A stretch of DNA of 64,000 bases, from the NCBI RefSeq assembly GCF_020400655.1, contig NZ_JAINRC010000020.1, positions 62,001-126,000 on the forward strand. Direction: 5' to 3'. This DNA is from Streptomyces spinosus (GTDB taxonomy: Bacteria > Actinomycetota > Actinomycetes > Streptomycetales > Streptomycetaceae). Shown here piece after piece: positions 9,048 through 21,052 of the stretch. Position 1 is the first letter of the stretch; every line of letters starts with the position of its first letter. The position numbers and the translations under genes were made by a program. The notes below the pieces were generated by a model that made no database searches, had not been told where the DNA came from, and saw only the letters and a program-made list of their open reading frames with translations.

Positions 9048-10349
9048 ATGTCTCCGCAGATCGTGATCGGCGCGATCGCGCTGGTCGTCGTGGCCTGGCT
9101 CGCCGCCTGCGCGGAGGCGGGCCTCGCCCGCGTCTCCAGCTTCCGCGCCGAGGAGGCCGTGAAGTCCGGCCGGCGCGGCAGCGCCCGGCTCGCCCAGGTG
9201 GCCGCCGATCCCACCCGCTACCTGAACGTGGCCCTGCTGGTCCGCGTGGCCTGCGAGATGGCCGCCGCGGCCCTGGTGACGTACGCCTGCCTCCAGGAGT
9301 TCGCCGCCACCTGGCAGGCCCTGCTGGTCGCCATCGGGGTGATGGTCCTCGTGTCGTACGTCGCCGTGGGGGTGTCCCCGCGCACGATCGGCCGCCAGCA
9401 CCCGGTCAACACCGCGACGGCGGCGGCCTACGTGCTGCTGCCGCTGGCCCGGATCATGGGCCCCGTCCCCTCCCTGCTGATCCTCATCGGCAACGCGCTC
9501 ACGCCCGGCAAGGGCTTCAGGCGCGGGCCCTTCGCCTCCGAGGCGGAGCTGCGCGCGCTGGTCGACCTCGCCGAGAAGGAGTCGCTGATCGAGGACGACG
9601 AGCGCCGGATGGTGCACTCGGTCTTCGAGCTGGGCGACACGCTGGTGCGCGAGGTCATGGTCCCGCGGACCGACCTGGTCACCATCGAGCGCTTCAAGAC
9701 CATCCGGCAGGCCCTCACCCTCGCCCTGCGCTCCGGGTTCTCCCGCATCCCGGTCACCGGCGAGAGCGAGGACGACATCGTCGGGATCGTGTACCTGAAG
9801 GACCTGGTCCGCAAGACGCACATCAGCCGGGAGGCGGAGGGCGACCTGGTGTCCACGGCGATGCGCCCGGCGGTGTTCGTGCCCGACACCAAGAACGCCG
9901 GCGACCTGCTGCGCGAGATGCAGAAGGAACGCAACCACGTCGCCGTCGTCATCGACGAGTACGGCGGCACGGCCGGGATCGTCACCATCGAGGACATCCT
10001 GGAGGAGATCGTCGGCGAGATCACCGACGAGTACGACCGGGAGCTCCCGCCCGTGGAGGAGCTCGGCGACGACCGCTTCCGGGTCACCGCCCGCCTGGAC
10101 ATCACCGACCTGGGCGAGCTGTACGGCCTGGAGGAGTACGACGACGAGGACGTGGAGACGGTCGGCGGGCTGCTCGCCAAGGCACTCGGCCGCGTCCCCA
10201 TCGCCGGCGCGTCCGCCGAGGTCGAGCTGCCCGACGAGCGCCGGCTGAGGCTGACGGCGGAGGCCGCGGCCGGCCGCCGCAACAAGATCGTCACGGTGCT
10301 GGTGGAGCCCGTGCCCGTGCCCGTCGCCGAGGAGGAGACGGCCGAGTGA
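9048..10349 (+). CDS. CNNM/CorC-type hemolysin family protein (DUF21-CBS-CorC)
   Basis: A 433-residue membrane protein. The first about 150 residues hold three to four hydrophobic segments of the DUF21 transmembrane domain. Two CBS domains follow (around MVPRTDLVTIERFKT and RKTHISREAEGDL to EEIVGEITDEY), then a C-terminal CorC/HlyC domain. The family is linked to divalent cation (Mg/Co) transport or sensing; the name hemolysin is historical. Its stop overlaps the GTG of the next gene (GTGA), showing translational coupling. Confidence 0.9.
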   Translation: MSPQIVIGAIALVVVAWLAACAEAGLARVSSFRAEEAVKSGRRGSARLAQVAADPTRYLNVALLVRVACEMAAAALVTYACLQEFAATWQALLVAIGVMVLVSYVAVGVSPRTIGRQHPVNTATAAAYVLLPLARIMGPVPSLLILIGNALTPGKGFRRGPFASEAELRALVDLAEKESLIEDDERRMVHSVFELGDTLVREVMVPRTDLVTIERFKTIRQALTLALRSGFSRIPVTGESEDDIVGIVYLKDLVRKTHISREAEGDLVSTAMRPAVFVPDTKNAGDLLREMQKERNHVAVVIDEYGGTAGIVTIEDILEEIVGEITDEYDRELPPVEELGDDRFRVTARLDITDLGELYGLEEYDDEDVETVGGLLAKALGRVPIAGASAEVELPDERRLRLTAEAAAGRRNKIVTVLVEPVPVPVAEEETAE

Positions 10350-10705
10350 AGCCCCGGGAGCTGCGCGCCCTGTGCCTGTCCTTCAACGCGGCCGTGGAGG
10401 ACTTCCCGTTCAGCCCCGAGATCTCGGTCTTCAAGGTGCTGGGCAGGATGTTCGCCCTGACCCACCTGGACGCGCGGCCCCTGACGGTCAACCTCAAGTG
10501 CGACCCGGAGGACGCCGTCCGGCTGCGCGGCGAGCACGAGGGTCTGATCGTCCCCGGCTGGCACATGAACAAGCGGCACTGGAACACCGTGACGGTCGAC
10601 GGGGGGCTGCCGGACCGGCTGGTCCGGGAGCTGGTCGAGGACTCGTACGACCTGGTGGTGGCGGGTCTGCCGCGGGCCGAGCGGCTGCGGCTCGACCGTC
10701 CGTGA
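10346..10705 (+). CDS. MmcQ/YjbR family protein
   Basis: A 119-residue protein of the MmcQ/YjbR (CyaY-like fold) family, often described as DNA-binding though its role is not established. Recognised from the opening LRALCLSFNAAVEDFPF, the central FALTHLD and VNLKCDPEDA, and the C-terminal PGWHMNKRHWNTV. GTG 10346 overlaps the preceding stop by 4 nt. It is followed after 47 nt by the cytidine deaminase homologue. Confidence 0.87.
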   Translation: MKPRELRALCLSFNAAVEDFPFSPEISVFKVLGRMFALTHLDARPLTVNLKCDPEDAVRLRGEHEGLIVPGWHMNKRHWNTVTVDGGLPDRLVRELVEDSYDLVVAGLPRAERLRLDRP

Positions 10706-10752
10706 GCACACCCGTGCCGGGCGGCTCCGCCGGGGCTTCGTATGCTCGGGGC

Positions 10753-11106
10753 ATGACCGAGAGCACCGCGCTTGATCCCGAGGACCGCAAGATCGTCACC
10801 CTGGCCCGTTCCGCGCGGGCCCGCAACGGCGTGCCGGAGGGTGCGGCCGTGCGGGACGAGACCGGGCGCACCTACGTCGCCGGGTCGGTGGAGCTGGCCT
10901 CGCTGAAGCTGAGCGCGCTGCGTACCGCGGTCGCCATGGCCGTGGCCTCGGGGGCCCGGTCGCTGGAGGCGGCGGCCGTGGTGAGCGAGGCGGAGTCCCT
11001 GCCGGCGGAGGACCTGGCCGCCGTCGCCGACCTCGGTGGTCCGAAGACGCCGGTGCTGCTGGCCTCACCCGACGGCACGGTGCGGGTCACCGTCCCCGCC
11101 GGCTGA
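10753..11106 (+). CDS. Cytidine deaminase homologue lacking the zinc site
   Basis: A 117-residue protein with the size and segment order of bacterial cytidine deaminase: an N-terminal helix, TYVAGSVELASLKLSALRTAVAMAV in place of the helix bearing the active site, and TPVLLASPDG near the end. The two catalytic motifs are absent. The position of C/H-A-E reads LSALRTA, and the PCxxC segment is replaced by PAEDLAAVADLGGP, so no zinc ligand or catalytic Glu is visible. It is probably a non-catalytic paralogue that keeps the fold. The gene sits between mmcQ and the convergent glnK. ATG 10753 is 11 nt after a GGGG-rich site. Confidence 0.82.
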   Translation: MTESTALDPEDRKIVTLARSARARNGVPEGAAVRDETGRTYVAGSVELASLKLSALRTAVAMAVASGARSLEAAAVVSEAESLPAEDLAAVADLGGPKTPVLLASPDGTVRVTVPAG

Positions 11107-11176
11107 GCGGTCCGCCGGGCTTCCGCGCTGCCCCGGCCGCCGGTGGCGCCGGTGCGCGCCGCCGGGGCGCTGCCGG

Positions 11177-13953
<2,777 letters not shown>

Positions 13954-13982
13954 CCCTTCGCGCCGCCTGGAGGACCGGTTTC

Positions 13983-14144
13983 AGGGTCTTTCGTTTGGAT
14001 CATGCCGGGCTCGCGGGCCCTGGCACCGCGCCTCGCCGCGTTGTCGTCGGTTGCCATGGCTCCGCCATGGCGCCCTCCTCCGCCTTGCGATGCACGGCAC
14101 CAGACCCCGCTCCCTGATCCGGCCTGATCCAAACGAAAGACCCT
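13983..14144. repeat. Palindromic dispersed element, copy 1 (162 bp)
   Basis: Perfect 20-bp terminal inverted repeats, AGGGTCTTTCGTTTGGATCA at 13983-14002 and its complement at 14125-14144, enclose about 122 bp. The inside contains GGGCTCGCGGGCCCTGGCACC and a second small palindrome (GCCATGGC-TCC-GCCATGGC). A shorter related copy is at 48663-48753. It resembles a MITE or REP-type element; no transposase gene is present. The right end overlaps the stop codon of the XRE gene. Confidence 0.75.
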
Positions 14145-14997
14145 AGCCGACGGCTTCCGTCGGGGTCATGTCCTGCGTCCCCACCACCCGCAGCAGCTCC
14201 AGCCTCTCGTGCGACTCCGTGCCCGGGCGGGCCGTGTGGATGATCAGGTGGTGGCGGCTGTGGTGGCTCAGCAGGACCTCGCAGTCCAGTTCCAGCAGGC
14301 CCACCACCGGGTGCAGGAAGCGCTTGGTGCCCGGGCGGCGCAGGGACACCTCGTGTTCCTCCCAGAGCCGGGCGAACTCCTCGCTCTCCGCCCGCAGTTC
14401 GGCCACCAGGGCCGCCGGTTCCGGGTCGTCGGGGCGGGCCGCGGCCACCGCGCGGAGGTTGGCCACGTGGTCCCGGGCGTGGGCCGGGTAGTCCTCCGGC
14501 GGGAAGAGCGCGCGAGCCGTGGGATCCAGAAAGAACCGGCGGGTGAGGTTCCGCTCGCGCGGCGGGCGGGTGAGCACGTCCCCGACCAGCGCCTTGGCCA
14601 GCGCGTTCTGCGCCAGCACCGCCCCCAGGTCCGTGACCACCTGCGCCGGTGAGTCGTACAGCCGGTCCAGGACCAGCAGCAGCCCCGGCCGGACGTGCGC
14701 CGAGGCCGCGTCCCGGCGCGGCGGCTCCTCGCCCACCAGGTGGAACAGGTGGTCCCGTTCGTCTTCGGTCAGCCGCAGCGCCCGCGCCAGCGCCGTGAGC
14801 ATCTGACGGGACGGACGCGGGCCCCGGGACTGTTCCAGGCGCGTGTAGTAGTCGACCGACATCCCGGCCAGCGCCGCCACCTCCTCCCGGCGCAGTCCGG
14901 GCGTGCGGCGGCGGGCGCCGGGCGCCAGGCCCACGTCGGACGGTTCCAGACGGGCGCGGCCACGGCGCAGGAAGTCGGCGAGTTCGGCTCGGTTCAC
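14143..14997 (-). CDS. XRE-type helix-turn-helix regulator with MmyB-like ligand-binding domain
   Basis: A 284-residue regulator. The N-terminal HTH (about residues 10-75) contains the actinobacterial signature RRRTPGLRREEVAALAGMS and DYYTRLEQSRG. The rest is an MmyB-like PAS-fold domain (VLAQNALAKALVGD, NLTRRFFLDP, LLELDCEVL) thought to bind small hydrophobic ligands. It is divergent from the SDR gene at 15133 with a 135-nt gap, so that SDR is its likely target. The TAG stop lies inside the end of the palindromic element. Confidence 0.9.
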   Translation of the reverse strand: MNRAELADFLRRGRARLEPSDVGLAPGARRRTPGLRREEVAALAGMSVDYYTRLEQSRGPRPSRQMLTALARALRLTEDERDHLFHLVGEEPPRRDAASAHVRPGLLLVLDRLYDSPAQVVTDLGAVLAQNALAKALVGDVLTRPPRERNLTRRFFLDPTARALFPPEDYPAHARDHVANLRAVAAARPDDPEPAALVAELRAESEEFARLWEEHEVSLRRPGTKRFLHPVVGLLELDCEVLLSHHSRHHLIIHTARPGTESHERLELLRVVGTQDMTPTEAVG

Positions 14998-15132
14998 CCC
15001 TCCAGGCTGCGGCAGACCGGCCGGCTTATCCAGGGACTGCCGGTCCCCCGATCAGGAGGTCTCTCCCGGCGGCGCCGCCCACCGCCGAGGCTGGGCGCAC
15101 CGAACGAGACCCGATCGAGAAGGAGCACCACC

Positions 15133-15978
15133 ATGCTGACCCTGGTCACCGGCGCCACCGGACAGGTGGGCCGCGGGTTCGTCCCCCGCCTGCTCTCCCA
15201 GGCCCGCCCCGGCGAGCGGGTGCGGGTGATCGTCCGCGACGAGACCCGCGCCGCCGCCCTCGCCGAGCGCGGCGCCGAGGTCGTCGTCGGCGACCTGCGC
15301 GACACCGACGTCCTCGGCAAGGCGCTCACCGGGGCGGACGCCGTCGTGAACATCGCCGCTTCCTTCCGGGGCGTGCCGGACGAGGAGATACGGGCCGTCA
15401 ACCGGGACGCCGCGGTGGAGCTGGGCCGGGCGGCCGTCGCCTCCGGAGTACGGCGGTTCGTGCAGGCCAGCACCATCCTGGTGTACGGCGAGGGACGAGG
15501 CCGGCCGCACGTCGAGGACGACCCGTCCGTGCCGGGCGGGCCGATGTGGATGACGTACCCGGAGTCCAAGCTGGAGGCCGAGCACGGGCTGCTCGCGCTG
15601 GAAGGGCTGGACGTCCGGATCGGCCGCCTCGCCTTCGTGTACGGCGAGGGCGACCCGCACCTGCCGGGCATCACCCGCTGGACCGCGACCCAGCCGGCCA
15701 CCAAGCGGCACCACCTGGTGCACGTCGCCGACGCCGCCCAGGGCCTGCTACGCCTGCTGTACGCCCCCGGCGCCGACGGCCGTGTCTACAACATCGCCGA
15801 CGACGCCCCCGTCACCGTGCTGGAGATCCACCAGCTGCTCGGCGCCGAACCGCCGGCGGACGGACCGGACCCGGACCCCTGGTACGGCATCGCGTCCACC
15901 GACCGCGTCCGCCGCGAACTGGGGTACCGGCCGCACTTCCCGACCCTGTGGGCGGCGCGGGACGCCGGCGCCCTATGA
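15133..15978 (+). CDS. NAD(P)-dependent epimerase/dehydratase (extended SDR)
   Basis: A 281-residue extended short-chain dehydrogenase. The Rossmann motif is TGATGQVG at the N-terminus. The Tyr-Lys pair is in MTYPESKLEAE, and VHVADAAQGLLRLL is the usual substrate-domain helix. AAGGAG at 15120-15125 supports ATG 15133. It is transcribed divergently from the XRE/MmyB regulator, which probably controls it. Its last 6 nt overlap the convergent beta-glucosidase gene. The substrate is unknown. Confidence 0.87.
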   Translation: MLTLVTGATGQVGRGFVPRLLSQARPGERVRVIVRDETRAAALAERGAEVVVGDLRDTDVLGKALTGADAVVNIAASFRGVPDEEIRAVNRDAAVELGRAAVASGVRRFVQASTILVYGEGRGRPHVEDDPSVPGGPMWMTYPESKLEAEHGLLALEGLDVRIGRLAFVYGEGDPHLPGITRWTATQPATKRHHLVHVADAAQGLLRLLYAPGADGRVYNIADDAPVTVLEIHQLLGAEPPADGPDPDPWYGIASTDRVRRELGYRPHFPTLWAARDAGAL

Positions 15979-17295
15979 GGGCGGGCGCTGGGCTCGCAGC
16001 AGCTCCCGGAACCAGTGGTAGGAGGCCTTGGGCGTGCGTTCCAGCGACTCGAAGTCCACGTGCACCAGGCCGAACCGGCGGGCGTAGCCCTCGGCCCACT
16101 CGAAGTTGTCCATGAGGGACCACACGAAGTAGCCGCGCACGTCGACCCCGGCCTCGATCGCCCGGTGCAGGGCCCGGACGTGGGCGTCCAGGTAGGCGAT
16201 GCGGTCCTGGTCGTCGACGCCCTCGTAGGAGCAGCCGTTCTCGGTGATGACGACGGGCGGGAGCCGGTCGCCGTAGCGCTCACGGAACCCGGTGAGCACG
16301 TCCGTCAGCCCTTCCGGTACGACCGGCCAGCCGAAGTCGGTCACCGGCCGGCCCTCGATCTCCCGCACGGAGAAGGGCAGTCCGGCCGGCACCGTCAGTC
16401 CGCCGAACTCGGTGTCGGTGCCCTGCGGGGCGCCCACCCGCGTCGGGGCGTAGTAGTTGACGCCGTACCAGTCGACCGGCTCGGCGATCACCTCCAGGTC
16501 GGCCTCGACGTCCCCCGGCATCAGCTCGCCCATGCCCTCCGGGTACGCCCCCAGGATGACCGGCTCGGCGAACAGGCGGTTGAGCAGCAGGTCGTAGAAG
16601 CCGGCCGCGTCCTCGTCCGCCTGCTCCGGTGAGGCGGGCCAGACCGGGCCGTGGGAGTTGGCGATGCCGATGTCCGTGGCGCCGGCCGCGCGCAGGGCCC
16701 GGACCGCGAGGCCGTGGGCGAGGAGCTGGTGGTGGGCGACGGGGAGGGCGTCGAAGAGCAGGTGCCGGCCGGGGGCGTGGGCGCCGATCGCGTGCCCCAG
16801 GAGGGTGTGTTCGGCGGGCTCGTTGAGGGTGATCCAGGTGTGCACCCGGTCGCCGAGCCGGTCCGCCACCACCGCCACGTGGTCGGCGAACCGGGCCGCC
16901 GTGTCCCGGTCCAGCCAGTCCAGGTGCGCCGGCAGGTCCCAGTGGAAGAGGGTCGGCACCGGCCGGACGCCGGCTTCGCACAGCGCGTCCACCAGGCGGT
17001 CATAGAAGTCCGCGCCGCCGGGGGAGTTCACCCGGGGCCAGGAGACCGAGAAGCGGTAGGCGTCCACGCCGAGACCGGCGAGGAGGGACACGTCCTCCCG
17101 GTAGCGGTGGTAGTGGTCGCAGGCCACCGCGGCCGTCGAGCCGTCCTTCACCCGCCCGGGCCCGGCCGTGAACACGTCCCAGACGGACGGCTCCCGCTCC
17201 TCGGCCGCGCCCTCGATCTGGTGGGCGGAGGTCGACACGCCCCACAGGAAGCCGGGCGGGAACCGGGGGATCGCCGTGCCTGTGTCAGTCGCCAT
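15973..17295 (-). CDS. Beta-glucosidase, glycoside hydrolase family 1
   Basis: A 440-residue cytosolic GH1 retaining beta-glucosidase. Landmarks are FPPGFLWGVSTSAHQIEG at the N-terminus, the acid/base motif TLNEP (about residue 166), and the nucleophile motif ITENG (about residue 350). No signal peptide is visible, so it should act on imported cellobiose-like sugars. ATG 17295 is preferred; an in-frame TTG 12 codons earlier adds sequence not typical of the family. No transporter or LacI regulator is adjacent. Confidence 0.93.
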   Translation of the reverse strand: MATDTGTAIPRFPPGFLWGVSTSAHQIEGAAEEREPSVWDVFTAGPGRVKDGSTAAVACDHYHRYREDVSLLAGLGVDAYRFSVSWPRVNSPGGADFYDRLVDALCEAGVRPVPTLFHWDLPAHLDWLDRDTAARFADHVAVVADRLGDRVHTWITLNEPAEHTLLGHAIGAHAPGRHLLFDALPVAHHQLLAHGLAVRALRAAGATDIGIANSHGPVWPASPEQADEDAAGFYDLLLNRLFAEPVILGAYPEGMGELMPGDVEADLEVIAEPVDWYGVNYYAPTRVGAPQGTDTEFGGLTVPAGLPFSVREIEGRPVTDFGWPVVPEGLTDVLTGFRERYGDRLPPVVITENGCSYEGVDDQDRIAYLDAHVRALHRAIEAGVDVRGYFVWSLMDNFEWAEGYARRFGLVHVDFESLERTPKASYHWFRELLRAQRPPS

Positions 17296-17352
17296 GGCCG
17301 GATCATCCGTACCGGCGGTAACGGAAGTCAACGCCCGTGCGTGGGACGGCCG

Positions 17353-17619
17353 TTACGCGCCCTCCTTCAGCACCCGCGAGACCAGTTCCCGCTGGGCCTC
17401 GGTCAGCAGGGGATCCGCCGCGTACACCGTGCGGCCGTCCACCGTGATCTCGTACCTGAATCCGTCCGGGACGCCCGCCGGAGGGGTGTCCCGGCCGGAC
17501 GCGAGGGCGCGTTCGGCCAGGGACCGCCACTCCTCGACGTCGGGCCGGCCCGAGGTGTCCATCTCGGCCCGGCGCTCGATGCCCGCGAAACCGCCCGTGC
17601 GCCGCACTCGAATACGCAT
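17353..17619 (-). CDS. Emfourin-type protealysin inhibitor
   Basis: An 88-residue protein that matches the emfourin family: RIRVRRTGGFAGI at the start, a central PDGFRYEITVDG, and a closing LLTEAQRELVSRVL helix. Emfourin is an established proteinaceous inhibitor of protealysin-like M4 proteases and is encoded beside them. Here it is 21 nt downstream of such a protease on the same strand, so both come from one transcript. No signal peptide is visible, consistent with an intracellular brake on the protease. Confidence 0.85.
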   Translation of the reverse strand: MRIRVRRTGGFAGIERRAEMDTSGRPDVEEWRSLAERALASGRDTPPAGVPDGFRYEITVDGRTVYAADPLLTEAQRELVSRVLKEGA

Positions 17620-17640
17620 GGGTCCCTGTGTAGTACGGAA

Positions 17641-18711
17641 CTACAGCGTCCGCACCCCGACCTGTTCCCACGCCTTCTGCACGGCCTGGAGTTCGTCTCC
17701 CGTGCCGTACCGCTCCCTGGCCGCCTTCACCGTCAGCGTGGCGAAGTCGGCGAAGAGGGCGTCCTCCTTCAGATCGCCGCCGGTCAGCACGTCGTACCAG
17801 ATCCGCCCGGCCTTCTCCCAGGCGTAGCCGCCGAGGGCGGTGGCGGCCAGGTAGAAGGCGTGGTTGGGGATGCCGGAGTTGATGTGCACGCCGCCGTTGT
17901 CGCGGCCGGTGCGGACGTAGTCCTCCATCTTCGCCGGCTGCGGGTCCTTGCCGAGGACGTCGTCGTCGTACGCCGTGCCCGGGGCCTTCATCGAGCGCAG
18001 GGCGGTGCCGGTGACGCGCGGTGCGAGGAGCCCGGCGCCGATCAGCCAGTCGGCCTCGGCGGCGGTCTGGCCGAGGGTGTACTGCTTGATCAGCGAGCCG
18101 AAGACGTCCGACACCGACTCGTTCAGGGCGCCCGACTGGCCGTAGTACTCCAGGTTCGCGGTGTGCTGGGTGACGCCGTGGGTCAGTTCGTGCCCGATGA
18201 CGTCGACCGGGATGGTGAAGTCCAGGAAGATCTCGTCGTCGCCGTCGCCGAACACCATCTGCTCGCCGTTCCAGAAGGCGTTGTCGTAGTTCTCGCCGAA
18301 GTGCACGGTGGCGTCGAGCGGCATCCCGCTGTCGTCGATGGAGTGCCGGCCGTAGACCTTGAGGTACAGCTCGAAGGTGGCGCCGAGGCCCGCGTAGGCG
18401 CGGTTCACCGTGGCGTCGGAGCCGGGCTCGGAGCCCTCCTCGCGGACCTTGGTGCCGGGCAGGTCCTGGGTGTGCCCGGCGTCGTAGACGGTGCGGTGCG
18501 GCTTGTCGGCGGCGGCGCCCGCGGGCGGGGCGGCGGAGGCGGCACCGATCACTGTGGTCAGGCGGCGCTTGGTGCGCTGGTAGGCGTCGTGTTCCAGGGA
18601 CCGGCGGGCCGGACCGGACAGCGCGGGGTCCTCGTTGCGGGCGAGCCTGTCGAGGACGTGCGGCGGCACGATCGTGCAGAAGACGGGCTGGGAGCCCCCG
18701 TTGGTCGTCAT
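17641..18711 (-). CDS. Protealysin-like M4 (thermolysin family) metalloprotease
   Basis: A predicted 356-residue zinc protease. The zinc motif HELTH is followed by the third ligand in GALNESVSD, with FGDGDD-type calcium-site sequence before it. Instead of a secretion signal and a long propeptide it has a short precursor with PPHVLDRLA near the N-terminus, the PPL-type motif of protealysin precursors. It is therefore expected to be made in the cytoplasm and released by an unusual route or to act inside. ATG 18711 was chosen; ATG 18723 is also possible, and neither has a strong ribosome site. The emfourin gene follows. Confidence 0.9.
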   Translation of the reverse strand: MTTNGGSQPVFCTIVPPHVLDRLARNEDPALSGPARRSLEHDAYQRTKRRLTTVIGAASAAPPAGAAADKPHRTVYDAGHTQDLPGTKVREEGSEPGSDATVNRAYAGLGATFELYLKVYGRHSIDDSGMPLDATVHFGENYDNAFWNGEQMVFGDGDDEIFLDFTIPVDVIGHELTHGVTQHTANLEYYGQSGALNESVSDVFGSLIKQYTLGQTAAEADWLIGAGLLAPRVTGTALRSMKAPGTAYDDDVLGKDPQPAKMEDYVRTGRDNGGVHINSGIPNHAFYLAATALGGYAWEKAGRIWYDVLTGGDLKEDALFADFATLTVKAARERYGTGDELQAVQKAWEQVGVRTL

Positions 18712-18915
18712 GTTCCGCACCATTGCACTGCGTGATGTGGCTGTCACTACCTGCCACCATGATTGGTGAAATACCAGGACACCCACCGCGACGGATCGTG
18801 ACTGTGTGATAGGGCGATGTGGTACGTCGCACTTTTTGTCCGCATTTGCCGCGCGGTCCCGCATACTGGGACAGGCCCGCGCACCCGGAACGGCTCGGCT
18901 AGGCTGCGGAGCATC

Positions 18916-18963
18916 ATGCGTTCATGGCTGCTTCTTCTTAGCTGCCGCGGCGAGGGCCTGTAG
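18916..18963 (+). CDS. leuL: leuA leader peptide (four consecutive leucines)
   Basis: A short ORF too small for ordinary gene calling: MRSWLLLLSCRGEGL, 15 residues, stop TAG. Four successive Leu codons (CTG CTT CTT CTT) sit early in the peptide. A CGGAG site lies 4 nt before the ATG. It ends 90 nt before leuA and is followed by pairing sequences. This is the layout of ribosome-mediated leucine attenuation: stalling at Leu codons when charged tRNA-Leu is scarce would alter folding of the downstream RNA. CTT is a rare codon in such GC-rich genomes, which may sharpen the response. Confidence 0.88.
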   Translation: MRSWLLLLSCRGEGL

Positions 18964-18967
18964 TCGA

Positions 18968-19010
18968 GGCCGACTCCCTCCCCGCGGAGCTTGGCGTTGC
19001 GTCGTCGGCC
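18968..19010 (+). promoter_or_regulatory. Candidate leuA attenuator hairpin
   Basis: GGCCGAC (18968-18974) pairs perfectly with GTCGGCC (19004-19010); the enclosed loop contains a further CTCC/GGAG pairing. A competing small hairpin GTCG-AGGC-CGAC overlaps the left arm right at the leuL stop. No T-run follows, so whether it terminates or masks translation is unclear. Confidence 0.5.
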
Positions 19011-19038
19011 GTCCACTCGGATATCCAAGACATCCTGA

Positions 19039-20775
<1,737 letters not shown>

Positions 20776-20852
20776 CGCTTCGCCCGCAGCGGACCAGGGG
20801 CGTCGGTCGGCGGGCGGGCGCGGCGCCGTCGTGGCTGGTCGCGCCGTTCCCC

Positions 20853-20869
20853 GCGCCCCTTCGGGGCGC
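20853..20869. repeat. GCGCCCC-TTC-GGGGCGC hairpin of a common Streptomyces intergenic motif
   Basis: A perfect 7-bp stem with a TTC loop, embedded in the phrase GTTCCCCGCGCCCC that I recognise as recurrent between Streptomyces genes. It lies 78 nt after leuA and may help termination. Its dispersal in this genome cannot be tested within the window. Confidence 0.55.
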
Positions 20870-20889
20870 TGCCCCGCCCGGCGTCCACA

Positions 20890-20924
20890 GGTCCCCGCCC
20901 ACCGTGCACCGGTGGGCGGGGACC
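20890..20924 (+). terminator. leuA terminator-like hairpin
   Basis: A perfect 15-bp stem, GGTCCCCGCCCACCG against its complement, with the loop TGCAC. It stands 115 nt after the leuA stop and before the next promoter region. No long T-tract follows, as is common for actinomycete terminators. Confidence 0.75.
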
Positions 20925-20992
20925 GCCTGTTTCCGGCCAACGCGCCCCCCAGGTCACAGAAAGGTCTCTTACGGGGTACTGACTCCGCCTCG

Positions 20993-21011
20993 GTGATGTG
21001 GCTAACATCAC
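20993..21011. promoter_or_regulatory. GTGATGT-N5-ACATCAC operator candidate
   Basis: A perfect 7-bp inverted repeat with a 5-bp spacer, 41 nt upstream of the TerB-like gene start. It also contains TAACAT, which could be a -10 box. The binding regulator is unknown; GntR-type sites look similar. Confidence 0.5.
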
Positions 21012-21052
21012 GCCAGCGCGGCGATGTTGCCGTGCGGTTACGGAGGTGCGAC

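Noticed and set aside
13983-14144. Insertion sequence
   Set aside because: Inverted ends are present but the interior is far too short for a transposase and no target duplication is evident.
20993-21011. Iron box (IdeR/DmdR site)
   Set aside because: Only the central GGCTAAC resembles the TTAGGTTAGGCTAACCTAA consensus; the arms differ, so it was listed as an unknown operator.
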